From assembly GCA_030750465.1 (NCBI GenBank), contig JASMHZ010000004.1:1-54293 (forward strand): DNA of 54,293 nt. The letters run 5' to 3'. The DNA comes from Candidatus Peribacteraceae bacterium. GTDB taxonomy: Bacteria > Patescibacteriota > Gracilibacteria > Peribacterales > Peribacteraceae. The translations under genes were made by a program, and so were the position numbers. The notes beneath the pieces are model-generated. The model searched no databases and had not been told where the DNA came from. It saw only the letters and a list, made by a program, of their open reading frames with translations. The first letter of the stretch is position 1. Each line of letters starts with the position of its first letter. This document shows positions 9,302 to 17,845 of this stretch, one piece after another.

Positions 9302-9748
9302 CTATTTTCTTTCGATAGTTAAAACCCTACTAATAGCCTTATCTACAGACCCTTCAACTTGCGTAATCATGCATACAATAGATTCTTTTTGGGAATCTGG
9401 ATCTGGAGGTTCAATACTTACTTCGCCAACCCCTATAGGAGCTGCAGTACGGCACTGTGGAAATTCTATGGGATCCCCTCTTTCAAGTCGCGCGAACTGA
9501 TCTTCGTCGGCAATTAAAGAGTTCATATTTGATACCAATTTTCTTTCGATAGTTAAAACCCTACCAATATCACCTACAGCTTCTTGAACGTGTGTAATAA
9601 TGCATTCAATAGGTTCTTGGGTACCTGAATCTGGAGCTTCAATACGTATTGGGCCAGCTCCTATAGGAGCTGCAGTAACGGCTTGTTGATATTCTATGGA
9701 ATCACCTCTTTTTTCAAGTTGCGAGAACTGCTCGTCGTCTTTGGCAAT
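9302..9748 (-). CDS. uncharacterised protein made of two tandem ~70-aa repeats; no canonical start codon (possible ATT start)
   Basis: Open frame continues upstream of the 78-aa ORF in the track; LIAKDDEQFSQLEKRGDSIEY..AAPIGAGPIRIEAPD..VLTIERK and LIADEDQFARLERGDPIEF..AAPIGVGEVSIEPPD..VLTIERK; GGAGGG 7 nt before ATT. Confidence 0.55.
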   Translation of the reverse strand: MAKDDEQFSQLEKRGDSIEYQQAVTAAPIGAGPIRIEAPDSGTQEPIECIITHVQEAVGDIGRVLTIERKLVSNMNSLIADEDQFARLERGDPIEFPQCRTAAPIGVGEVSIEPPDPDSQKESIVCMITQVEGSVDKAISRVLTIERK

Positions 9749-9851
9749 TAAAAAACCCTCCGCTGAACTTTGAAATGCATCACTTGGGATGAGGTATTAC
9801 ACTCATTCCATGTCACATCATCATTTCTCAACTACAGAGCGTTCTGAGATA

Positions 9852-9957
9852 GTAATTGTCTGAACCATGATTTACTTGATTTAAGGATTAGCTTGATTAC
9901 AGGGAATGATTTTTAATCCTGTCTATTCTTTAATCCTTCTAATCAAGGTTCAAACTA
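9852..9957. repeat. intergenic imperfect inverted repeat
   Basis: TGAACCATGATT...TTTAATCC / TTAATCCTTCTAATCAAGGTTCA. Confidence 0.7.
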
Positions 9958-12189
9958 CGGCAATCCCTTAATCTCCGTCCCGCGATAATAGTATTCGAGG
10001 ATTTCCTCGGCCTTCTTGCCTTCATTCGCTTGGCCCTCGGCACCACATCCAGACATTCCAACACCGTGGCCTCGCAGAGTCATTCCTTTGCACCATGGAT
10101 CTGCTTTGCTGTTAAACACTTCCGAGAAGGGGAATCCGCGCCATCCACGCTCTTCAGGCGATCTTGTGCGTCCATCATCTGTGCTGAAGTAAGGAGTTTT
10201 AACAATCTTTCCGTATTTACTTATGATCAGTCCACTTGTGCTTTCCACAGCTTTTACCCAGCGAGGATTTTTTTCTTCAAAATGAATTCCGCCGTAAGCT
10301 TGGAAACGGGCAGGGGAGTCGTCGCCATCGTAAGGTTTGCCTGGGAATTTTGTGTGGCTGGGATGGATGTAGTATGCGGCGTAACTTCTGGCAGCAATTG
10401 CGAACGCGCGTTGTTTTTCATAAGGTTCTGAATCAGGTTCTTCGGCAAGCCCCCACAAATAATGCTCAAGCGGCAGTTCATTAATCAAAACTAATTCGTT
10501 ATCAATTACTCTGCATTCAATAACTCCTCTAAATCTGTTTGCCGAACGAGGCCAGTTTGCAACAGTCGTAATCCCCGACCCTGGATCAATTCGAATAGAT
10601 TCTCCCGAAAGATACATTCCTCCTGTGTTCCTATCCTGTGCGCTTTGCGGTTGCGGGACGTATTGTTGCTGCGCATGCTTTGGAGTTGGGACCGGAACTA
10701 GATTGCGATGCGGAGTTCTGACTGCGCATTTGACTCCTTCCTTCTGCAAAGTCAGATTACGGCTGCCGGTGGGCTGGCCGTTAACTTTTGGAAGAGTGTT
10801 CGTTTCAATTTTAATTATGTCATTTGTATAGCTCAGTCTGATCCGAATTGTCTTGTCGGATGATGCGACAGCTTTGTGCGTTATGGTTTCATTTTGATTT
10901 TGAGATTCCCTTATTATTGCGCGTTCTTTGACCAGGGATGTCCTTTGTCTGGATTTTCTTGCAGATTCGGGCAGAGGAACTCTCCTGCCCTCAGCCTTTA
11001 GTGTAAAACTCAAGTCTCCGATCTTAAGCTGGTAAGCTCGTGCTTGGCGGGGGAGTTGTATGCGCAATTGCATGACCTGCGTATCGCGGGATTTAATTTT
11101 GCTCGGTGATATCAACTCTTTTCTGACCAAAATCTCGCGTCCGTTTATTTTTTGCCATACTCCGATTCTTTTACTGCTTCTTTCTACGCGGGCAAGTCTG
11201 GCTCTTCTTGGTACGGCAGATTCCCCTGCTATGTATTGCAATTGTATATACAAATTGCTACTCGGCCTTCCAATTATTTCAGTCGATCCAGTTGTTCTGA
11301 GGATAGGCTGACGCGCCTCAAGCTCAGTCAGTCTGGAAAGCTTGCGTGCGTAAGTACTGTCCTGCCTTCGTTTTGAAGTGGGTGAAATTATCAGCGATCC
11401 AAACTTTCCTGCTGCGGTTTGCGAGCGAATCTGAGGCACTACTTCGTCTAAATTATATCCCGGGCATTTAGTATGGCCGGCATCCTTATGTCCAACGATA
11501 GGAGATGTAAGTTTCCCGTGAAATCGAACTTTCCCTTTCAGATTTAAGCCGTATTCGTTAGCAAGGTAGGCAAGCAATTGTTTGAGGCTTCTAAGCTGGT
11601 TTTGAGTCGGACGTTCAACTTCGAAGTTCCCCATCAGAGCAATTCCAATAGTACTGGTATTTCCACAGTATAAGTGTCCTCCAATTACGCTCTTGCCTCC
11701 GTTTCTTCCCTCGAAGATATTCCCCTTCTCGTCTATTACAAAATGGTATCCAATGTCTCCCCAGCCTATCTTATCGGCATGATATGTATAAAGAGCTTTC
11801 ATTCGCTCGGTCGGGGATCTGTCATCACCTGCGAGCTTAAGTGCAGTGTGATGAACGACCAGAAGTTTTACTCTGGGAGAATATTCTCTTGCCCATCTTA
11901 ATTTCTGGCCGCTTGAATCATGAGTGACAAGATTTGTTTTCTTAAAATCCTGCGGATATTTCCTCTTCCAGTCGTTGCACTCCTTCGCTCTATCCGAAAG
12001 CCTACCGGTTTCTCCAACATCGCTCGCATTAAGTGACATTGTTCCATTCTTGGAATTAGTTAGAAGCTCTTCATCTGCTCCCCACTCTGCGCGTGAAATA
12101 ATTTTCGGGCGCATAGCGCCTCTGGCACTGGCATCCGAAACAAAGGTCAGGGCTAAAATAAAAGCGATGATGGGAATACTGCGTCGCAT
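9955..12189 (-). CDS. secreted PGRP/Amidase_2-type N-acetylmuramoyl-L-alanine amidase fused to SpoIID-like domain
   Basis: Signal peptide MRRSIPIIAFILALTFVSDASA; LLVVHHTA..GDIGYHFVIDEKGNIFEGR..GHKDAGHTKCPG; SpoIID INELPLEHYLWGLAEEPDSEPYEKQRAFAIAARSYA..GHGVGMSGCGAEGQA. Confidence 0.88.
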   Translation of the reverse strand: MRRSIPIIAFILALTFVSDASARGAMRPKIISRAEWGADEELLTNSKNGTMSLNASDVGETGRLSDRAKECNDWKRKYPQDFKKTNLVTHDSSGQKLRWAREYSPRVKLLVVHHTALKLAGDDRSPTERMKALYTYHADKIGWGDIGYHFVIDEKGNIFEGRNGGKSVIGGHLYCGNTSTIGIALMGNFEVERPTQNQLRSLKQLLAYLANEYGLNLKGKVRFHGKLTSPIVGHKDAGHTKCPGYNLDEVVPQIRSQTAAGKFGSLIISPTSKRRQDSTYARKLSRLTELEARQPILRTTGSTEIIGRPSSNLYIQLQYIAGESAVPRRARLARVERSSKRIGVWQKINGREILVRKELISPSKIKSRDTQVMQLRIQLPRQARAYQLKIGDLSFTLKAEGRRVPLPESARKSRQRTSLVKERAIIRESQNQNETITHKAVASSDKTIRIRLSYTNDIIKIETNTLPKVNGQPTGSRNLTLQKEGVKCAVRTPHRNLVPVPTPKHAQQQYVPQPQSAQDRNTGGMYLSGESIRIDPGSGITTVANWPRSANRFRGVIECRVIDNELVLINELPLEHYLWGLAEEPDSEPYEKQRAFAIAARSYAAYYIHPSHTKFPGKPYDGDDSPARFQAYGGIHFEEKNPRWVKAVESTSGLIISKYGKIVKTPYFSTDDGRTRSPEERGWRGFPFSEVFNSKADPWCKGMTLRGHGVGMSGCGAEGQANEGKKAEEILEYYYRGTEIKGLP

Positions 12190-12241
12190 CGGGACTTTAT
12201 TATAGCGATCGCTAAGAGGTCTGTCTGTTTGGTTTATTTGC

Positions 12242-12511
12242 CTAAATAGAAGATAGAACCTTCCTTTGTACTTCTTTAAGAGGAGTGTACAGGCGATAGG
12301 CAACAAACAATCCACGTTTCCTTCTGGAAAGAAATCCTGCGCTTTCAAGTATTTGCAGATGTTTGGAAGTTGCCTGGTGTTTTAATCCTATTGTTTTTGC
12401 AATTGTGCCTACTGTTGCGGAATGCTTCTTTTTTAGAAATACAAGAATATGCAATCTCTTACGGTTAGCTGCTGCCTTATATGTTCGTTCGAGTGCGTTT
12501 AATTTTTTCAT
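12242..12511 (-). CDS. ArsR-type winged-helix transcriptional regulator
   Basis: ANRKRLHILVFLKKKHSATVGTIAKTIGLKHQATSKHLQILESAGFLSRRKRGLFVAYRL. Confidence 0.9.
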   Translation of the reverse strand: MKKLNALERTYKAAANRKRLHILVFLKKKHSATVGTIAKTIGLKHQATSKHLQILESAGFLSRRKRGLFVAYRLYTPLKEVQRKVLSSI

Positions 12512-12551
12512 GAGCTTGAGTTTGAGTATAGCATGCGGTTTGTTTATATCA

Positions 12552-12571
12552 AACTATTCAATTGAATAGTT
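12552..12571. promoter_or_regulatory. 20-bp perfect palindrome, candidate ArsR-type operator
   Basis: AACTATTCAATTGAATAGTT. Confidence 0.65.
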
Positions 12572-12616
12572 GAATAATGAATCATTGCGATCAAGTAAGT
12601 TGACATTTATATAGTC

Positions 12617-12636
12617 AACTAATCAATTGATTAGTT
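12617..12636. promoter_or_regulatory. 20-bp perfect palindrome, second candidate operator
   Basis: AACTAATCAATTGATTAGTT. Confidence 0.65.
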
Positions 12637-12660
12637 TACTAATAACAGTGAATACACAAA

Positions 12661-13785
12661 TCAGACTTTGTTATCTTCAAGTAATTTGCAATATCTCTTC
12701 ACCATCTTATTCACAGTGAATTGCTGTTGGGCGGTCTTGAAACCGGCTTTTGCGACAGAGTTCCTCAGATCTGCGTTATCAATCAATTTCAAAATTCCCT
12801 CCTTCAATTTTTCAACTGAAGCAGCTTCAACCACAATCGCATCCTTGCCATCTTCAAGATAATCAGCAATTCCACAGGCATCAGTTACAACTACAGGAAC
12901 TTCCAGCATCATAGCTTCGGCAATAACCAATCCGAACGGGTCGTGTTCGCGAGAAGGGAGGACGAGGAGGTCAGTTGATTTGTAAAAAGAACATAAATCT
13001 TCAACTCTGGACTTGAGAGCAATTGGCAATTGGCAATTAGCAATTGACTCCTTGATTTGATCTGCGTCACGGCCTGAGCCAACTATTGTTAGATTAATTC
13101 CTCGAATATCTTTGACAGCATCAATTAAGAGATCAACACCTTTGTCCTTTGTTAGTCGAGAGATGCATCCGATGTGGAGGTAGTATGGGTGTGGGCGGGC
13201 GTTCGGGTTCGGGTTCGGATTTGGGTTCGGGTTCGAGATGAATCGATCAGGATCTATTCCATTTGGAATTGCAACAACCTTATCTTCAGGGAAGCCAAGA
13301 TTTACATAAATCTTTTTACTGAGCTCAGAGACAACAATTGTTGTTGCATTATTGCTTAGCTTTCTTAAACGTTGGAGCCAGGGGTTCCGGGTCAGCCAGC
13401 GTCCGACTCGGTCATGTTCTAGCCAGAAAGTTCGAATATTCGAATATTCGAATATTCGAGTCAACAATAATTTCTCAGTCAGACTCAACATGATAACAGC
13501 ATCAGCCTTTGGTAAATTGTCGACTGCTTGTTCCAGCAATTTCTTCATTCCCTTCTTCCTCCACAGAAAATTTACGGCTCCCCATTTGGTTACGGGAGGA
13601 GGGCCGATTGTAAGTTGGGTAACGGGGATCTTCCTCCTCTTACATTCCTTAAGGAGAGTCGGGCAACTTCCCAAGAATCTAACCTCGTGGCCGTGCTGGA
13701 TCAATCCTTCCATCAGAGACAGAACCTGTACTTCAGCCCCGCCGTAAGCCGATTCTAGGGGGAATCTGGTGAAGAGGATCCTCAT
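12661..13785 (-). CDS. glycosyltransferase family 4
   Basis: YGGAEVQVLSLMEGLIQHGHEVRFLG..IPNGID..SREHDPFGLVIAEAMMLEVPVVVTDACG; three repeat-derived in-frame insertions. Confidence 0.9.
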   Translation of the reverse strand: MRILFTRFPLESAYGGAEVQVLSLMEGLIQHGHEVRFLGSCPTLLKECKRRKIPVTQLTIGPPPVTKWGAVNFLWRKKGMKKLLEQAVDNLPKADAVIMLSLTEKLLLTRIFEYSNIRTFWLEHDRVGRWLTRNPWLQRLRKLSNNATTIVVSELSKKIYVNLGFPEDKVVAIPNGIDPDRFISNPNPNPNPNPNARPHPYYLHIGCISRLTKDKGVDLLIDAVKDIRGINLTIVGSGRDADQIKESIANCQLPIALKSRVEDLCSFYKSTDLLVLPSREHDPFGLVIAEAMMLEVPVVVTDACGIADYLEDGKDAIVVEAASVEKLKEGILKLIDNADLRNSVAKAGFKTAQQQFTVNKMVKRYCKLLEDNKV

Positions 13786-13863
13786 GGATCTATGATTAAC
13801 TAACAATTGACAACTTACAACTAACAAGTCGATTTTTTGGTTCAATTGGCTCGTTAGAATCAA

Positions 13864-15177
13864 TTATCCAATCTTCTTTTGCCCACCCATATAATCCCTA
13901 AGTACCTTAGGAACTGTAATAGTTCCATCTTCATTCTGGTAAATCTCGAGAATCGGTATAAGTATCCTTGGGGTCGCAATACAGGTGGAATTCAGCGTAT
14001 GCACAAATTTCTTATTACCATCTGCATCTTCATACTTAATATTTAGTCTTCGCGCCTGATAGTCGCCAAGGTAAGAACACGAATGAGTTTCACCGTATGA
14101 ATCACGACTTGGCATCCATGTCTCGATGTCTTGCATGAATATTTTTCCTTTGCCCATGTCTCCTGTCGAATTAGTCACAATGCGGTAGGGAAGTTCCAGA
14201 GCCTGCATAACATCTTCTGCATTACTTAAGATTTCATTAAACATCTTCAGTCCTTCCTCTTGGTCAGCCTTACAAAGAACCACTTGCTCAATCTTTTGGA
14301 ACTGATGAATGCGATAAAGACCCTTCGTATCTTTTCCATAAGTCCCCGCTTCTCTGCGGAAACATGGCGAATAACCTGCATACCTCAGGGGTAGATCTTC
14401 TTCCTTCAAGACTTCACCTGAATGATAACTGGCTACAGTTACTTCCGAAGTTCCAACCATGTACAAGTTATCAGATTCAATCGGATCATCTTTATTAGCT
14501 TGTCCTCCAAGCGCATATATATTCTCCTGATCAACGCCCGGGAAAAATCCTGTTCCCATAAAGCAATCGTAAGTTGCCATGTAAGGCGGAGTAAATTGGG
14601 TCCAGCCTTTCTCTCTCAGTTTATCCAATGAGAATTGGAGCACGGCCATCTCTAGCCTTGCGCCATCGCCTTTAAGCACATAACTCCTTGCGCCCGCCAT
14701 CTTTACACCTCTTGGAATATCCAGAATATCAAGCTTTTCACCAAGGGTTACGTGATCCTTTGGATCAAATTTAAATTTCGGCAAATCCCCAACTTTCTTT
14801 ACCTCTTCATTTGATTCATCATCTTTTCCAACCGGAACAGAATCAAGCGGAATCTGAGGTAGATCGAGTTGCATTGCCTTCCAGTTTTCTTCAATTGAAT
14901 TCAATGCGGTCTCTTCAGTCTTAAGGTCATCGCTAAATGTTTTCATCTCGGCAAGCATTTTCTCTTTTTCAGCTCCTTTGAGAGTCGGGATCTTCTTTGA
15001 TACTTCATTCTTCTTTGCGCGCATTTCTTCTACTCTCACAAGCTTCTCTTTCCTATCTTCATCCAATTTCAGAAAATCCTTAACAGAAACATCAAGGAAT
15101 TTGTCCTTAACGGCTTTTTCGTAGGCTTTGGGATTAGCCCGAAGAGCATCGAGGTCGATCATGGGGATAGAATACAT
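13864..15177 (-). CDS. serS: seryl-tRNA synthetase
   Basis: MIDLDALRANPKAYEKAV; YSPCFRREAGTYGKDTKGLYRIHQFQKIEQ; SCSYLGDYQARRLNIKY..HTLNSTCIATPRILIPILEIYQNEDGTITVPKVLRDYMGG. Confidence 0.97.
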   Translation of the reverse strand: MYSIPMIDLDALRANPKAYEKAVKDKFLDVSVKDFLKLDEDRKEKLVRVEEMRAKKNEVSKKIPTLKGAEKEKMLAEMKTFSDDLKTEETALNSIEENWKAMQLDLPQIPLDSVPVGKDDESNEEVKKVGDLPKFKFDPKDHVTLGEKLDILDIPRGVKMAGARSYVLKGDGARLEMAVLQFSLDKLREKGWTQFTPPYMATYDCFMGTGFFPGVDQENIYALGGQANKDDPIESDNLYMVGTSEVTVASYHSGEVLKEEDLPLRYAGYSPCFRREAGTYGKDTKGLYRIHQFQKIEQVVLCKADQEEGLKMFNEILSNAEDVMQALELPYRIVTNSTGDMGKGKIFMQDIETWMPSRDSYGETHSCSYLGDYQARRLNIKYEDADGNKKFVHTLNSTCIATPRILIPILEIYQNEDGTITVPKVLRDYMGGQKKIG

Positions 15178-15180
15178 TAT

Positions 15181-15294
15181 CTGACCTCACCCCCCAACCC
15201 CCTCTCCTCCATGGAGGAGAGGGGGAGGTTCTTATTTACCAATAACAAAGCTCTCTTCTCCTTTGCAAAGGAGAAGGGCTGGGGATGAGGTCAA
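15181..15294. repeat. intergenic inverted repeat (CCCCTCTCC family)
   Basis: TGACCTCACCCCC..CCTCTCCTCCATGGAGGAGAGG ... CTTCTCCTTTGCAAAGGAGAAG..GGGGATGAGGTCA. Confidence 0.8.
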
Positions 15295-15299
15295 AAAAC

Positions 15300-16075
15300 T
15301 GAAGTAGACGACGGCCCCGATGGCCGCCGTTACTTGTCACGCTTAGCGTGACGCTGAGTACGCGCGAGGCGCACAGGGTAACGGGTCAGGATGCATCTGC
15401 GGCAATCATCGCTTGGAACTGTCCAACGACTTGGCTGAGCGCAGTCGTGCCAGGATCGTGTGCAATCGCTTCCACTACGAGAGTGGGCAATTCGCACGGT
15501 TTCAGCGAGCAGCCGAGCGCGAGCTCGAGTCGGTACTGCGGCATCTGCGCTTGCTCGATCGCTTCAATGACTTTGTTAGGATCATTGATGTCGCTGGGGT
15601 CGAGCCCGCCGTACCGGCTGTTCACTGCGTATCGGTCGGCGGTGACCTTGAGGGTGAGCAGATCCGTTGCCGGAAAGATCTTGTGCCTTTCGGCAACAGG
15701 ATCTTTGAGGCCACATTTCACAGCCAGTGCTACAAAATCTTCGAGCCACGCGAGAAAGTGATCAAGTGAACTTTTCTCGACGGGCTCACGCGCATGGAAT
15801 GGCGATTCCCTGGATGCCTGAAAAATCGGAGCCAAAGTTTGAGTGCCAGGACACCACATGCTTGATTCTAGTGACCAACTTAAAAGTGGCTTTTTTTCTT
15901 CCGCGCCTACAAGCGCGGTTCGAACGGCTAGTAAGCCGTCCTCCTCGCCAGCAACCGCTCTGTCCACCAAGTCGGCGGACACAGGGATCTTGGCGTGTCG
16001 TGGATGCGGATCTTTGGGCATGTCACCCTCCACAGTAAGAGTTAAGAAACACGGTTTTCGGAGCCGTCTACTTCA
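15300..16075. mobile_element. GC-rich cassette bounded by inverted repeats TGAAGTAGACG / CGTCTACTTCA
   Basis: 11-bp perfect terminal inverted repeat, extended imperfectly by GGCcCCG/GGCtCCG; visibly higher GC than flanks. Confidence 0.45.
15386..16021 (-). CDS. hypothetical protein (GC-rich, probably horizontally acquired)
   Basis: Long ORF with GGAGG-gtgac-ATG start context; base composition unlike neighbours. Confidence 0.6.
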   Translation of the reverse strand: MPKDPHPRHAKIPVSADLVDRAVAGEEDGLLAVRTALVGAEEKKPLLSWSLESSMWCPGTQTLAPIFQASRESPFHAREPVEKSSLDHFLAWLEDFVALAVKCGLKDPVAERHKIFPATDLLTLKVTADRYAVNSRYGGLDPSDINDPNKVIEAIEQAQMPQYRLELALGCSLKPCELPTLVVEAIAHDPGTTALSQVVGQFQAMIAADAS

Positions 16076-16186
16076 ATTTTCTTGAGTCTTTGGTGAGAAA
16101 GAGCAGAGTTGACATTGTACAGAAATGATATTCTATATCAATGGTTTTTGAAGTATATTGTCTTTACCATTCTTCCTCCTACAAAT

Positions 16187-17689
16187 ATGACCACTTCTGC
16201 CCCTCTCTGGAAATCCAAATGGCTCTTTATTCTTGCTGCAATTGGTGCCGCTGCAGGACTTGGCAACCTTTGGCGTTTCCCATACATGGTGTATGACAAC
16301 GGTGGTGCTGCGTTTATAGTCGCATACTTAGTCTGCTTACTTGTTTTCGTAATTCCTCTTGTAACGCTGGAAACTGCCTGGGGACAGTTGGAAAGAAAAG
16401 AAATAGTCTCTGCGCTTGGCGCAAAGGCCGGGTGGCTTGGAAGATTTTTTGGATGGATGATAGTTCTTACCGTGGCAGGTATTGCCGGTTATTATCTGAC
16501 GGTTATTGGCTGGAGCGTAAATTTCCTTTATCACAGCCCTATGCTTGCTTGGGGAGAGAACGCTCAGGAATTTTTCTTCACTAACATATTAAACTTCCAC
16601 GAAGATCCGTTCTCTTTTGGGGGCTTTTCGACTCCGATTCTCGTAGGTCTTGTGATTTCTTACCTGACCGTTTATTTCTCAATTTTTAAGGGAATAACTT
16701 CTATCAGCCATGTAATCAAATGGACTGTTCCGCTTCCGTTTATTCTCCTTTTAGTTCTATTCTTAAACTCACTTACGCTTCCTGGAAGCACTGAGGGATT
16801 TAAATTTTTGATATTACCTGATTGGAGCAAACTTTCTGATCCTGAAGTTTGGAGAGCGGCGGCAGGACAGTCATTCTTCTCCGCGAACATAGGCTTTGGA
16901 CTGATTATTATGTATGCAGGGTTCAATCATGAGAAAACCAACATTGCCCAAGCGGCATTCATAGTATCCATCGGAAACGTTCTTGTCAGTGTCCTTGCGG
17001 CTCTCGCAATCTTTGGCACTCTTGGATATACGGCAGCTCAGCAGGGAGTAGCACTTACCGAGGTTGTAGCATCCGGTCCGACTCTTGCATTTGTTGCATT
17101 CCCGAATGCACTTTACACATTACCATTCGCGCGCGAGCTTTTTGCAACATTATTCTTCCTGACCGTATTCACACTTGCTATTGATTCGGCGTTTGCAATT
17201 ATTGAAATTGTCGCAACAACAGTCAGAAACGAGTTTAAAGAAATTTATCAAAAGGTTTCACACGAAGTCTTCATGATCATTATGTGCGTGATTCTATTTT
17301 TCTGGTCGCTTGCATTCGCTGGCAGGAACGGATTGCTCAGATTAGATGTATTCGATCATCTTCTAGTTGAACATGTGGTGTTCTGGTTCCTCATCCCTGA
17401 GTTTGTTATTTTGGCTTGGATTACTCCTGTAGATAAGTTGAGGAGATACATAAATCAGGTTTCCAAGATGCATATAGGCAAATGGTTCAATGTCTTGGTA
17501 AAATTCCTGGTTCCGGTTCTTCTTGCGGCAATGTACATTCCCGCAATTGCAGGAGAATTTACCAAGCCTTATGGTGATTATCCGGTTGAGTTCCTAAAAC
17601 AGTGGATGATGTATCCTGCGATTATAATTGTCGTGGCTTCAGCTTTGCTCGCGCTTAGGAGCCATAGGAAGGCTAGGGCGGTAAAATAA
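16187..17689 (+). CDS. neurotransmitter:sodium symporter (NSS/SNF) family transporter
   Basis: WLFILAAIGAAAGLGNLWRFPYMVYDNGGAAFIVAYL. Confidence 0.95.
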   Translation: MTTSAPLWKSKWLFILAAIGAAAGLGNLWRFPYMVYDNGGAAFIVAYLVCLLVFVIPLVTLETAWGQLERKEIVSALGAKAGWLGRFFGWMIVLTVAGIAGYYLTVIGWSVNFLYHSPMLAWGENAQEFFFTNILNFHEDPFSFGGFSTPILVGLVISYLTVYFSIFKGITSISHVIKWTVPLPFILLLVLFLNSLTLPGSTEGFKFLILPDWSKLSDPEVWRAAAGQSFFSANIGFGLIIMYAGFNHEKTNIAQAAFIVSIGNVLVSVLAALAIFGTLGYTAAQQGVALTEVVASGPTLAFVAFPNALYTLPFARELFATLFFLTVFTLAIDSAFAIIEIVATTVRNEFKEIYQKVSHEVFMIIMCVILFFWSLAFAGRNGLLRLDVFDHLLVEHVVFWFLIPEFVILAWITPVDKLRRYINQVSKMHIGKWFNVLVKFLVPVLLAAMYIPAIAGEFTKPYGDYPVEFLKQWMMYPAIIIVVASALLALRSHRKARAVK

Positions 17690-17845
17690 TGGTTTTATCC
17701 TATATTTATATACACCCGCCCCCCAGGCAGGGGTGGGTAAGCGGTACGGTGGGCTGAAATAGGGTTTATGCTCGAGCGGAACAATCACCTGTTTTCCAGC
17801 CTAACCATTTGAAAAGGACTTAAACCACGGTACAATGACCCGAAC

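Noticed and set aside
9746-9756. T TTT TTA as a canonical -1 slippery heptamer (HIV type)
   Set aside because: The upstream ATG frame does not place the codons as X XXY YYZ, so canonical tandem slippage does not fit; only single-tRNA or transcriptional slippage on T6 remains possible.
15413-16085. Plus-strand ORFs overlapping the GC-rich cassette
   Set aside because: High GC makes stops rare on both strands; the minus ORF has the strong GGAGG start context, so the plus ORFs are treated as spurious.
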